The notes: generated by a model from the letters alone, not told the origin. A stretch of 9,970 nucleotides of DNA from Cytophagales bacterium (GCA_020063545.1 JAGUUF010000281.1:1-9970); one strand, 5' to 3'; counted from the stretch's first letter, positions 1 to 7,890 are shown. Numbers and translations are program-made.

Positions 1-1235
1 ATTTGCGAAGGTGCAATACCCGAGATCACAAAGGCGGGGTATAGACCTGAGGCCAGCGTGCTGACCGTAAGCAATGCGATGCTGCCGCCAATAACTCCAG
101 GGCTTGGCCTGAAGTCAACGGCCAGGTCGCGCTGAAACCACTCGGAAAACCGGGGAAGCAGCAGCCACACTATTAATATAGCTATTGCCAGTGCCAGCAG
201 GTTAATTACAAAGGCTTCGGTTAAAAACTGGCCGATGAGCTGGCTGCGCAGGCTGCCCACTACCTTTCGAATGCCCACTTCTTTGGCACGGTCAATAGAG
301 CGCACCGTGGCCAGGCTCACGTAATTCACCCAGGCGATGATCAGCATCATCAGGCCAACAGCCGCCAGGAAATAAACAGTTTGTTTATTACCGTTTGGCC
401 GCAACTCATCGCTGAAGTTGCTTTCGAGGTGTATGGATCGCAGCGGCTGCAGGTTTATTTCCAGTTTCTGGTCGGTTTCGCGCAGCCAGTTGCCGGTTTT
501 GCGCTCAATCAGGTCGGGCAGTTTTTCCTTAACGGCCTGCAACTGGTCGGGCCGGTGCAGCATTACATAATTATAGAAACCGTCCCACCGCCAGGGTTCT
601 TCCAGTACAAACCGGTGGGCACGTTTTTTATAAGTCTCCATTGAATACAGCGCATCAAAGGCAAAGTGGCTTTTGGGCGGAGGGTCTTCAAAAATTCCGG
701 TAACTTCCACATCAATATACCCGCGCCAACTCAGCGTTTTGCCAAGCGGATCCTCGTTTTTGAAAATAGCCCGGCTGAAGGATTCAGAAAGCGCAATGGT
801 GAACGGCCGGGCAAGCACCAGCGAATCGTGACCTTTCAGCAGGCGGATGGAAAAGGTTTTGAAGAAATTTTCAGAGGCATAACCCGATTTTTCGGATTGG
901 AACACTTCGTCATCCTTAACCAGAACGCAAATGTTTTTGGAAAGCATAACGTAGTTTTCTACTTCGGGTAGGTCAGTTGCCATATCCACGCCAATGCCGA
1001 AGTTGGATCCGGCAGAACTGTTGGTCAGTTCATTTTTGTTGTAGCGGTTTTGCTGTATCCTGAAAATCCGGTCGGCATTTTTATGGAAGGTGTCATAACC
1101 GGATTCATGCATTACGAACAGGAAGGTTAATATGAAGCAGGTAATGCCCGCGGTAAGGCCAAGGAACAACACGGCCACATTGTTACGCTGGCGGGTAAAC
1201 GAACGGAGGGCAATCGTCCAGTAATTCTTTAGCAT
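1..1235 (-). CDS. ABC transporter permease, MacB/FtsX type (3'-truncated by window edge)
   Basis: I translated the minus strand directly. An open frame begins at ATG 1235-1233 (MLKNYWTIALRSFTRQRNN) and stays open for 411 codons to the window edge, so the C-terminal part is missing. Full-length Bacteroidota homologues are roughly 780-800 residues. Visible order: a short basic cytoplasmic N-terminus; TM helix 1 at about residues 21-43; a large extracytoplasmic MacB_PCD-like domain to about residue 280; TM helix 2 at about 286-307; then the cytoplasmic coupling stretch EVGIRKVVG near residues 318-326, which is the hallmark of FtsX-fold permeases that contact the ATPase; then two further hydrophobic segments. 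A GGCAGG stretch just before the ATG can serve as ribosome binding site. The protein probably works with a LolD/MacB-like ATPase in exporting or extracting a substrate (peptide, lipoprotein or drug). The substrate cannot be told from sequence and no ATPase gene is in view. The family call is firm; the role is not. Confidence 0.9.
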   Translation of the reverse strand, partial: MLKNYWTIALRSFTRQRNNVAVLFLGLTAGITCFILTFLFVMHESGYDTFHKNADRIFRIQQNRYNKNELTNSSAGSNFGIGVDMATDLPEVENYVMLSKNICVLVKDDEVFQSEKSGYASENFFKTFSIRLLKGHDSLVLARPFTIALSESFSRAIFKNEDPLGKTLSWRGYIDVEVTGIFEDPPPKSHFAFDALYSMETYKKRAHRFVLEEPWRWDGFYNYVMLHRPDQLQAVKEKLPDLIERKTGNWLRETDQKLEINLQPLRSIHLESNFSDELRPNGNKQTVYFLAAVGLMMLIIAWVNYVSLATVRSIDRAKEVGIRKVVGSLRSQLIGQFLTEAFVINLLALAIAILIVWLLLPRFSEWFQRDLAVDFRPSPGVIGGSIALLTVSTLASGLYPAFVISGIAPSQ

Positions 1236-1303
1236 CCTGCCTTAATCATTCACCGAATCTACATAAGCACAGGTATTTAGAAGCCACCATGTAATATTTG
1301 AGC

Positions 1304-1321
1304 GCTTTTTGTCGAAAAAGC
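1304..1321. terminator. Small hairpin after the orphan membrane protein gene, possible weak terminator
   Basis: GCTTTTT-GTCG-AAAAAGC forms a perfect 7-bp stem with a 4-base loop. Read on the minus strand it starts four bases after the stop codon of the 189-residue membrane protein gene and lies 69 bases before the ABC permease start. The stem is AT-rich and no run of T follows it on the minus strand, so it is at best a weak or attenuating terminator. It could equally be a chance inverted repeat. Confidence 0.3.
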
Positions 1322-1324
1322 AGG

Positions 1325-1894
1325 TTACCGGATTACCAGTTCATCGCTGAGAACGGCCAGGCTGCCGATCATCAGCAGTAACAGAAATATGGCCAGCGCG
1401 GCATGCACCCACGTATGTTTAGGTTTAATAAGGTAGAGGGTGAGGATGATTCCGAACAGCACCAGTTTAACAGATTGTTCGTTGAAGGGGCGACCGCTAA
1501 TGACAACATCGCTTGCGATGGCCGTTGCAATAAGTACCAGGGCGCTTACAAAAAATTTCGGGTACATGCGGAAGTAAAAATTTCTGAGGTTAACGCCTTT
1601 CTTGCGCCATCGCTTCGGAAACAGCAGGTTCGCCAGGATAAAAAGCAGAATCGGGTAGAGGATGATGAACAGGAAGGTGAGAATGTTCCAACTCTCCATT
1701 GTTCGCCACTCGTACATGATCCACCACTCGTGAATGTGCATGGTAAAAACCAGTGCAACCCAAATCAGGTACGGGTAATACACTGAAACACTTTTCCAGT
1801 ACCTGATCAGACCGGCCACCCCGGTGAGCACTACGGTAATTCCAAGGCCCAGAATTATGGAGATTAGTACAATAACATATTCAAACGGACTCAT
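1325..1894 (-). CDS. Small integral membrane protein of unknown function
   Basis: A 189-residue protein that is mostly hydrophobic. About six membrane segments are visible, near residues 5-30, 41-60, 70-93, 113-132, 142-156 and 161-183, with a basic loop at about 94-112 (KRWRKKG) that should be cytoplasmic. The N-terminus (MSPFEYVIVLISIILGLGIT) has no cleavable signal. The opening resembles a set of small uncharacterised bacterial membrane proteins I have seen annotated only as hypothetical; I cannot name a domain. At the end of helix 2 there is an aromatic/charged cluster with HIHEWW (residues 53-58) followed by YEWR, the only obvious candidate for a functional site. No strong Shine-Dalgarno precedes the ATG, which is common in this phylum. 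It is divergent from the actA operon and co-directional with the ABC permease, with 89 bases between them. The reading frame is convincing; no function is proposed. Confidence 0.75.
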   Translation of the reverse strand: MSPFEYVIVLISIILGLGITVVLTGVAGLIRYWKSVSVYYPYLIWVALVFTMHIHEWWIMYEWRTMESWNILTFLFIILYPILLFILANLLFPKRWRKKGVNLRNFYFRMYPKFFVSALVLIATAIASDVVISGRPFNEQSVKLVLFGIILTLYLIKPKHTWVHAALAIFLLLLMIGSLAVLSDELVIR

Positions 1895-2101
1895 TTTGGC
1901 GGTTTTTAAATACAGTTTAAATTGTTTCTAAATAATTTGTTTAACCGGTTTTGCCATAACGTTACGATTGTTTTATCAACCCTTGAACATCGTGAAAAGC
2001 ACGCTGAAATAAATGGAATGGCGCGGCAAAATAAATTTGAAAAAACCCCTTGGGATAGTAGATTTGTGCACCTTTGATGTAAAACGGATACTAAACCTAT
2101 C
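1895..2101. other. Divergent intergenic region
   Basis: 207 bases, AT-rich, between the start codons of the orphan membrane protein gene (leftward) and actA (rightward). The actA promoter lies at its right end. Two perfect 8-bp palindromes, AACCGGTT (1943-1950) and TAACGTTA (1957-1964), have centres 14 bases apart. I did not find a clear TTTG / TAnnTTTG pair reading leftward for the membrane protein gene. There is no RNA gene or riboswitch that I can recognise. Confidence 0.6.
2036..2066 (+). promoter_or_regulatory. Bacteroidota-type promoter of the act operon
   Basis: TTTG at 2036-2039 and TAGATTTG at 2059-2066 are separated by exactly 19 bases. They match the Bacteroidota housekeeping sigma consensus of a TTTG box near -33 and a TAnnTTTG box near -7. 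Transcription would start near 2073, giving an actA leader of about 29 bases. No other match this good was seen before actA, and the gaps inside the operon are too short to suggest strong secondary promoters. The motif is read directly; activity is inferred. Confidence 0.7.
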
Positions 2102-3358
2102 ATGATAAAAGTTTCTCCGCCACGCTTCTCAAAAGTTATCATTGCGCTCCTATTCGTTTTTTACTTAACCCCGGTTCTTTCGCAGGATATCCCAACCGAT
2201 GCGGCAGTAATTGCCCAGGGCGAATCGCTGTTCAATGCCAATTGTAAAACCTGCCACCGCGTACACCAGAAGCTGGTAGGCCCGGCCCTGGAAAATGTGT
2301 ATAACCGCGCCCCCTCCATCGACTGGATTAAATCCTTCATCCGAAACTCATCTGCCGTTATTGCCAGTGGCGATGAATACGCAGTAAAACTCTATAATGA
2401 TTACGGCAAAACCCAGATGACTGCCTTTACCGGTCTGAAAGATGACCAGATAATGGCCATACTGGCCTACATCCAGGACGAAACCAAAAAAGGTCCTCCG
2501 GTAGCAGCCGCTCCTCCTGCTGCCGATGGTGGAGGTGGTCAGCAAGGTGTGCCCACTCCTTACCTCAATGCCATCCTCATCGGCATGGTCATTATTCTTA
2601 TCCTGCTGGTAGTAATACTTGGCTTCCTGGTATCGGCCCTTAAGCGCTTCCTTGATCAGAAATCACTGAGCGAAGAAGATCGCGAAGTAGTCCACTCCCC
2701 GATAACCCTTGGCACCATAACGCGAAGCCCCGGCTTTGCTTTCGTAGTTGTTTTTATTGTTGGGTCGCTGGGTTTTAAGGCGGTTATTAACGGCTTGTAT
2801 TCCGTTGGTATTCAGCAAGGTTATGCGCCAAAACAACCCATAGCCTTTTCGCATAAGCTGCATGCCGGTGCCTACGAGATAGACTGCAAATATTGCCATG
2901 TTGGAACATTAAAAGGAAAGAGCGCCACCATCCCCTCCGTTAACATTTGCATGAACTGCCACAGTGCCGTAAAAACCGAATCGCCCCAAATCCAGAAGTT
3001 GTGGGCAGCGGCTGATTGGCAGCCGGAAACCAAAACCTATGGCCCCAATCAAAAGCCTATTGAATGGGTGCGCATCCATAACCTGCCTGACCTGGCTTAT
3101 TTTAACCATGCCCAGCACGTGGTGGTGGGCGGCATTGAATGCCAGACCTGTCACGGCCCCGTTGAAACCATGGATGTGGTGAAACAATATTCACTCTTAA
3201 CCATGGGCTGGTGTATTGACTGCCACCGCAAAACCGATGTGAATTCAAAAGGCAATGCCTATTACGATAAGCTGGTAGAACTGCACAATGCGGCCGGCAA
3301 AAAACCGATGAAAGTAGAAGACAATGGCGGGCTTGAATGCGCCAAGTGTCATTATTAA
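2102..3358 (+). CDS. actA: Alternative complex III subunit ActA, multiheme cytochrome c with fused monoheme domain
   Basis: A 418-residue membrane-anchored c-type cytochrome of the ACIII quinol oxidase complex, carrying electrons in the periplasm from the iron-sulfur subunit ActB towards the terminal acceptor. Layout: signal-peptide-like segment 1-27 (ends VLSQ); class I monoheme cytochrome c domain with C48-K-T-C-H52 and likely distal ligand M106 in the KTQMTAF context; a Pro/Ala/Gly-rich linker at about 131-152; TM helix 155-180; short charged loop; second TM helix at about 211-229; then a multiheme domain with CKYCH (262), CMNCH (283), CQTCH (347), CIDCH (371) and CAKCH (413), plus extra histidines (for example H251, H254, H336, H339) as probable axial ligands. 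That makes six CXXCH motifs, whereas the well-studied ActA core has five. The last motif sits at the very C-terminus (CAKCHY). It is first gene of the operon, 41 bases before actB. Identity is firm from motifs plus gene order. Confidence 0.95.
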   Translation: MIKVSPPRFSKVIIALLFVFYLTPVLSQDIPTDAAVIAQGESLFNANCKTCHRVHQKLVGPALENVYNRAPSIDWIKSFIRNSSAVIASGDEYAVKLYNDYGKTQMTAFTGLKDDQIMAILAYIQDETKKGPPVAAAPPAADGGGGQQGVPTPYLNAILIGMVIILILLVVILGFLVSALKRFLDQKSLSEEDREVVHSPITLGTITRSPGFAFVVVFIVGSLGFKAVINGLYSVGIQQGYAPKQPIAFSHKLHAGAYEIDCKYCHVGTLKGKSATIPSVNICMNCHSAVKTESPQIQKLWAAADWQPETKTYGPNQKPIEWVRIHNLPDLAYFNHAQHVVVGGIECQTCHGPVETMDVVKQYSLLTMGWCIDCHRKTDVNSKGNAYYDKLVELHNAAGKKPMKVEDNGGLECAKCHY

Positions 3359-3399
3359 TAGAGTTTTAGGATCTACGTTTTAACGCTTCTCGATACACA

Positions 3400-6300
3400 A
3401 TGGAAGAAAAAACTACGAAGGTATATTGGAAGGGTCTTGATGAACTGAGCAACGCGCCTGAATTTGTTAAACACGCGCATAACGAGTTCGGTCAGCCCCC
3501 GGCACCGGAAGATGATCTGGGCCACTCGCGCAGGGATTTTTTAAAAATGATGGGCTTTGGCGTGGCAGCCGTATCACTGGCAGCCTGCGAAGCGCCTGTG
3601 CGCAAAGCCATTCCCTATGTAGACAAGCCGCTGGATGTCGATCCCAGCCTGCCCAATTATTATGCCTCAACCTACACCAACGGTGGCGACTACTGCAGCA
3701 TTGTGGTGAAGGTGCGTGAAGGACGCCCCATTAAAGTTGACGGGAATAAACTCTCGGGCGTTACCAAAGGCGGTACAAGCGCCCAGGTAGAAGCTTCTGT
3801 GTTATCGCTCTATGATAATGCCAGGCTGCGCGGCCCCCGTGTAGGCGAAACAAAAAATGCCTCCTGGGAGGTGCTCGACCAGATGGTGGCCGATAAACTA
3901 GGTGCCATCCGTGTGAGCAACGGAAAGATTGCCATTGTAAGCAATACGGTATTGAGCCCGTCAACCAAGGCAGTTATCGAGAAATTTAAAAGCAAATACC
4001 CTACTGCCCAGCACATTCAATACGACCAGGTTTCCATGTACGGCATGCTGAAAGCCAATGAAGAATCATTCGGCAAAGCCATGATTCCATCGTATGATTT
4101 CAGCAAGGCTAATGTTATTGTGAGCGTGGCTGCCGATTTTCTGTGCACGTGGTTGTCGCCCATTGAGTTTACAAAGCAATATGCCCTTACCCGCGAAGTG
4201 AGCGAAGAGAAACGCGATATGTCGCGCCATTATCACTTCGAGGCTGGCATGACACTTACCGGTGCCAATGCCGACCACCGCATACAGATTAAACCGTCTG
4301 AAGAAGGTGCCGTAGTGGTTCAGCTTTACAACCTGCTCGCTACCAAGGCGGGCCGCAGTACGGTTACCGGTGGAGTTGATAAACCTTATTTATCAAAAGT
4401 TGCCGATGAACTGTGGGAAAACCGCGGTAAATCCGTGGTGGTTGCGGGCTCCAACGATAAAGCCGTGCAGGTTGTGGTGAATGCCATTAACGATATGCTG
4501 GGCAATTACGGATCAACCATTTTACCGCATATCCCGGTTAACTACAGGCAAGGCAACGATGAGGCCATGATGGGTTTCATCAATGAAGCCGATGCCGGAA
4601 ATATTGCCGGGGTTATCTTCTACAACTGCAACCCCGTGTATGATCACCCGATGGGCGAAAAACTGGCAGCCGCATTGAAAAAAGTAAGTCTGAAAATTTC
4701 TACTTCCTATAAAGAAGATGAAACCGGTGTGGAATGCGAATACCTCGCGCCCGACCATCACTACCTTGAGGCGTGGAACGATGCCGAGCCCAAGAAGAAT
4801 CACTACAGTGTAGCTCAGCCTGCCATTACCCCGATATTCAAAACCCGTGCGGCCCAGGAAAGCCTGCTGATTTGGGCTGGCGAAACCAATGTGGATTATT
4901 ACGAAATCCTTAAAAGCAACTGGAAAGCCTGGTTCTTCAAAGGCGGAAACCTGCGTGCATGGTGGGATAAGTGCCTGTATGATGGTGTACTGGAACTCCC
5001 GGCAGAACCTGCAAGTGTATCCTTTGCCGGCAATGTAGAAGCCGCAGCCAACGCGATTGCAGCCTACAAATCAGATGGAATTGAGTTGTTCGTATATGAA
5101 AATGGAACCGTAGGTAATGGCTCACAGGCCAATAACCCCCTGCTTCAGGAACTTCCCGATCCGATAACGAAAGCGGTGTGGGAACACTACGTAACGGTTT
5201 CCCCGGCCGATGCAAAAGAAATCAACTTCTCGGAAGCGAAAACAAAATATGCAAGCATTACAGCCAACGGCAAAACGGTTAAACTGCCGGTACTGGTGCA
5301 ACCGGGGCAAACACCCGGTACGATAGGCATACCGTTGGGCTATGGCAGGACGCGTGCCGGTAAAGTTGCCGATGGCATCGGGATTAATGCCTACCCGTTC
5401 GTTACCCTTGTAAATGGATCGCTCTCGTTCATCATTTCTGGTGTAAAACTGGAGATGCTTGACGAGCGCTACTGGCTTGCCACCACGCAAACAAACCAAA
5501 CCTACATGAAGCGGGCCACGGTAATTCAGGAAACCCTGCTTTCTGAGTTTAAAACTGATCCGGGTGCCGGAAGGTACAGGCCGAAGGTGGCAACGTGGAA
5601 AGATCCGAAACACAGAGTTGAGCCCGGCAAACTTTCCATGTGGAAGGGCCACGATTACAAGAACCACCACTGGGGCATGGCCATCGATCTGAACACCTGT
5701 ATCGGTTGCGGTGCCTGCGTGGTAGCCTGTAACGTGGAGAACAACGTTCACCTGGTTGGTCGCCAGGAGGTAATCAACCGCAGGGAAATGCACTGGCTGC
5801 GCATTGACAGGTACTACAGTACCAATGCCGATGTTCAGGATTTGAAAGGCCTTGAAAAGGCAGCTGAAAACCCCGAAGTGGTTTTCCAGCCCATGTTGTG
5901 CCAGCATTGCAACAACGCACCTTGCGAAACCGTGTGCCCGGTAGCGGCTACTACCCACAGCACCGAAGGACTTAACCAAATGACCTACAACCGCTGTATC
6001 GGCACACGCTATTGCGCCAACAACTGCCCGTATAAGGTAAGGCGGTTTAACTGGTTCAAGTACCACGACAACCGGCAGTTCGAACAGGTTAACCCGGCCA
6101 TGAATACCACCCTTGGTAAGATGGTACTGAACCCGGATGTAACGGTTCGCTCCCGTGGTGTAATGGAAAAATGTTCGTTCTGCGTTCAGCGCATCCAGCA
6201 GGGTAAACTCCAGGCTAAAAAGGAAAGGCGTCCGCTCAAGGATGGCGAAGTGATAACGGCCTGCCAGGCAGCGTGTTCAACCGGAGCCATCGTATTTGGC

Positions 6301-6489
6301 GATGTGAACGATCCGGAAAGCCGCATCAGCAAGTTATTGCAGATAAGCCCGGCCGATGAAAACAGGCCGTATGGTATCGATAAGAAAACAGGCAACCCGC
6401 GTGCCTACCAGGTACTGGAAGAAGTTGGCGTGAAACCCAACATCTGGTACCTCACCAAAGTACGGAACAAGGAAGAAGTAAAAGCTTAA
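3400..6489 (+). CDS. actB: Alternative complex III subunit ActB, Tat-targeted molybdopterin-oxidoreductase-like / iron-sulfur fusion
   Basis: A 1029-residue fusion that forms the peripheral periplasmic arm of ACIII and wires quinol-derived electrons to the hemes of ActA/ActE. The N-terminus is the extended Tat translocation type: about 42 residues precede S43-R-R-D-F-L-K49, then a hydrophobic stretch ending in a lipobox LAAC with C63. Residues of about 75-740 form the molybdopterin-oxidoreductase-like domain. It lacks the usual N-terminal CxxCxxxC cluster motif (only one Cys, in the GGDYCS context), in keeping with family knowledge that this domain holds no molybdenum cofactor. From about 755 on comes an NrfC/PsrB-like ferredoxin domain with cysteine sets 767/770/773/777, 834/837/842/846, 866/872/876 and 925/928/955/959. 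In the third set Thr869 stands where a fourth Cys would be (CIGTRYCANNCP), predicting three [4Fe-4S] and one [3Fe-4S] cluster. It lies 41 bases after actA and 28 before actC. Confidence 0.96.
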   Translation: MEEKTTKVYWKGLDELSNAPEFVKHAHNEFGQPPAPEDDLGHSRRDFLKMMGFGVAAVSLAACEAPVRKAIPYVDKPLDVDPSLPNYYASTYTNGGDYCSIVVKVREGRPIKVDGNKLSGVTKGGTSAQVEASVLSLYDNARLRGPRVGETKNASWEVLDQMVADKLGAIRVSNGKIAIVSNTVLSPSTKAVIEKFKSKYPTAQHIQYDQVSMYGMLKANEESFGKAMIPSYDFSKANVIVSVAADFLCTWLSPIEFTKQYALTREVSEEKRDMSRHYHFEAGMTLTGANADHRIQIKPSEEGAVVVQLYNLLATKAGRSTVTGGVDKPYLSKVADELWENRGKSVVVAGSNDKAVQVVVNAINDMLGNYGSTILPHIPVNYRQGNDEAMMGFINEADAGNIAGVIFYNCNPVYDHPMGEKLAAALKKVSLKISTSYKEDETGVECEYLAPDHHYLEAWNDAEPKKNHYSVAQPAITPIFKTRAAQESLLIWAGETNVDYYEILKSNWKAWFFKGGNLRAWWDKCLYDGVLELPAEPASVSFAGNVEAAANAIAAYKSDGIELFVYENGTVGNGSQANNPLLQELPDPITKAVWEHYVTVSPADAKEINFSEAKTKYASITANGKTVKLPVLVQPGQTPGTIGIPLGYGRTRAGKVADGIGINAYPFVTLVNGSLSFIISGVKLEMLDERYWLATTQTNQTYMKRATVIQETLLSEFKTDPGAGRYRPKVATWKDPKHRVEPGKLSMWKGHDYKNHHWGMAIDLNTCIGCGACVVACNVENNVHLVGRQEVINRREMHWLRIDRYYSTNADVQDLKGLEKAAENPEVVFQPMLCQHCNNAPCETVCPVAATTHSTEGLNQMTYNRCIGTRYCANNCPYKVRRFNWFKYHDNRQFEQVNPAMNTTLGKMVLNPDVTVRSRGVMEKCSFCVQRIQQGKLQAKKERRPLKDGEVITACQAACSTGAIVFGDVNDPESRISKLLQISPADENRPYGIDKKTGNPRAYQVLEEVGVKPNIWYLTKVRNKEEVKA

Positions 6490-6517
6490 TAAAAACGAGT
6501 AACCGAATTAAGAACAC

Positions 6518-7888
6518 ATGCAAGTAGTTTCAGCAATACGCGAACCCTTAATTACCGGAACCAAAACCCTGAAGGATGTTTCGCACGACATCAGCCGCCA
6601 GGTTGAAGGCAAGCCTACCCGGTTATGGTGGACGGCCTTCGGCATCTCGCTGGCGCTGCTCTCCTGGGGTGCCTACTGCTGCTGGATGCTCCTGTGGCAC
6701 GGCATCGGGGTGTGGGGCCTTAATAAAACTGTTGGATGGGCGTGGGATATCACCAACTTCGTATGGTGGGTCGGTATAGGTCATGCGGGTACGCTTATTT
6801 CGGCCATCCTGTTGTTGTTCCGCCAGCGGTGGAGGATGTCCATCAACCGTGCTGCCGAAGCGATGACCATCTTTGCGGTGATTTGTGCCGCCAGTTTCCC
6901 CGGCTTTCACATGGGCCGCCTCTGGCTTGGGTTTTACTGGGCGCTGCCGCTGCCCAATACGTTTGGTTCGCTGTGGGTAAACTTTAACTCACCCTTGTTG
7001 TGGGATGTGTTCGCTATCTCAACCTACTTTACCGTTTCGCTTGTATTTTGGTACATGGGGCTTATTCCCGACTTCGCGGTTATCCGCGACCGGGCTGTTG
7101 CCCAGGGAAATAAAATCCGTGCGCTGGCGTACAATGCACTGAGTTTCGGATGGCAGGGCGGAGCCAAAACCTGGATGCGCTATGAGTCCGTTGCGCTTAT
7201 CCTGGCGGGTCTCTCCACACCGCTGGTACTATCGGTTCATACCATTGTATCGTTCGACTTTGCCACCTCGGTAATCCCCGGCTGGCATACCACCATTTTC
7301 CCGCCTTACTTCGTTGCCGGTGCTATCTTCTCGGGCTTTGCCATGGTGTTAACGCTGCTGCTGGTAACCCGGAAGGTGTTTAAACTTGAAGAATACATTA
7401 CGGTTTATCACATTGAGTTGATGAACATCATCATCATCATAACAGGTTCTATTGTTGGCATCGCCTACATTACTGAGTTGTTTATTTCGTGGTATTCGCG
7501 TGTGCCCTACGAAGGGTATGCCTTCTACAACCGGGTGCAGGGTCCGTATGCGTGGGCTTACTGGTCGATGATGACCTGCAATGTTATTTCGCCCCAGTTG
7601 TTCTGGATTAAGAAAATCCGTACCAGCATCGTAGCCACGTTTGTGCTTTCCATTATTGTAAACATCGGGATGTGGTTCGAGCGTTTCGTAATCATCGTAA
7701 CCTCTATTCACCGGGATTACGTACCGTCAAGCTGGACGATGTTTTATCCTACCATGTACGATGTGGGGCAATACATCTTCACGTTCGGAATTTTCTTCAC
7801 CGCATTTTTCCTGTTTGCCAAGTTCTTCCCTGTGATAAACATGGCCGAAGTAAAAAGCATTTTAAAATCAACTTCTGAAAAGAAATAA
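6518..7888 (+). CDS. actC: Alternative complex III subunit ActC, NrfD-type quinol-oxidising membrane subunit
   Basis: A 456-residue polytopic protein of the NrfD/PsrC family. In ACIII this subunit holds the quinol-oxidation site close to the [3Fe-4S] cluster of ActB and contributes a proposed proton path. About ten TM helices can be placed, near residues 39-60, 78-101, 115-133, 160-184, 224-246, 262-284, 300-322, 343-365, 372-396 and 414-438. This is two bundles of four plus two extra helices, as expected for ActC/ActF. Recognisable family stretches include GIGHAGTLISA (87-97), the segment holding H241, D247 and H257 with PGWHTTIFPPYFV, and MWFERF (385-390). Polar residues buried in helices (H89, D163, D247, E388, R389) are candidates for quinone or proton chemistry; I infer this from position only. 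The cytoplasmic N-terminal tail (about 38 residues) is hydrophilic. The start follows an AAG-containing purine stretch and the stop lies two bases before actD. Confidence 0.95.
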   Translation: MQVVSAIREPLITGTKTLKDVSHDISRQVEGKPTRLWWTAFGISLALLSWGAYCCWMLLWHGIGVWGLNKTVGWAWDITNFVWWVGIGHAGTLISAILLLFRQRWRMSINRAAEAMTIFAVICAASFPGFHMGRLWLGFYWALPLPNTFGSLWVNFNSPLLWDVFAISTYFTVSLVFWYMGLIPDFAVIRDRAVAQGNKIRALAYNALSFGWQGGAKTWMRYESVALILAGLSTPLVLSVHTIVSFDFATSVIPGWHTTIFPPYFVAGAIFSGFAMVLTLLLVTRKVFKLEEYITVYHIELMNIIIIITGSIVGIAYITELFISWYSRVPYEGYAFYNRVQGPYAWAYWSMMTCNVISPQLFWIKKIRTSIVATFVLSIIVNIGMWFERFVIIVTSIHRDYVPSSWTMFYPTMYDVGQYIFTFGIFFTAFFLFAKFFPVINMAEVKSILKSTSEKK

Positions 7889-7890
7889 CC

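Noticed and set aside
381..971. Two plus-strand open frames of 87 and 101 codons in the left region
   Set aside because: They are antisense to the ABC permease gene, whose minus-strand frame is continuous and shows clear FtsX-family motifs.
1403..1786. A 127-codon plus-strand frame opposite the membrane protein gene
   Set aside because: The minus-strand frame encodes a coherent six-helix protein; the plus-strand product is a polar shadow with no family resemblance.
5122..6066. A 314-codon open frame on the minus strand inside actB
   Set aside because: It lies wholly antisense to the conserved iron-sulfur region of actB, has no recognisable domain, and its composition is what the codon usage of actB produces on the opposite strand.
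7427..7441. ATC repeated four times followed by ATA in actC, a possible slippage-prone microsatellite
   Set aside because: It encodes five isoleucines (304-308) inside a membrane helix, where runs of isoleucine are normal, and it is too short to suggest phase variation.
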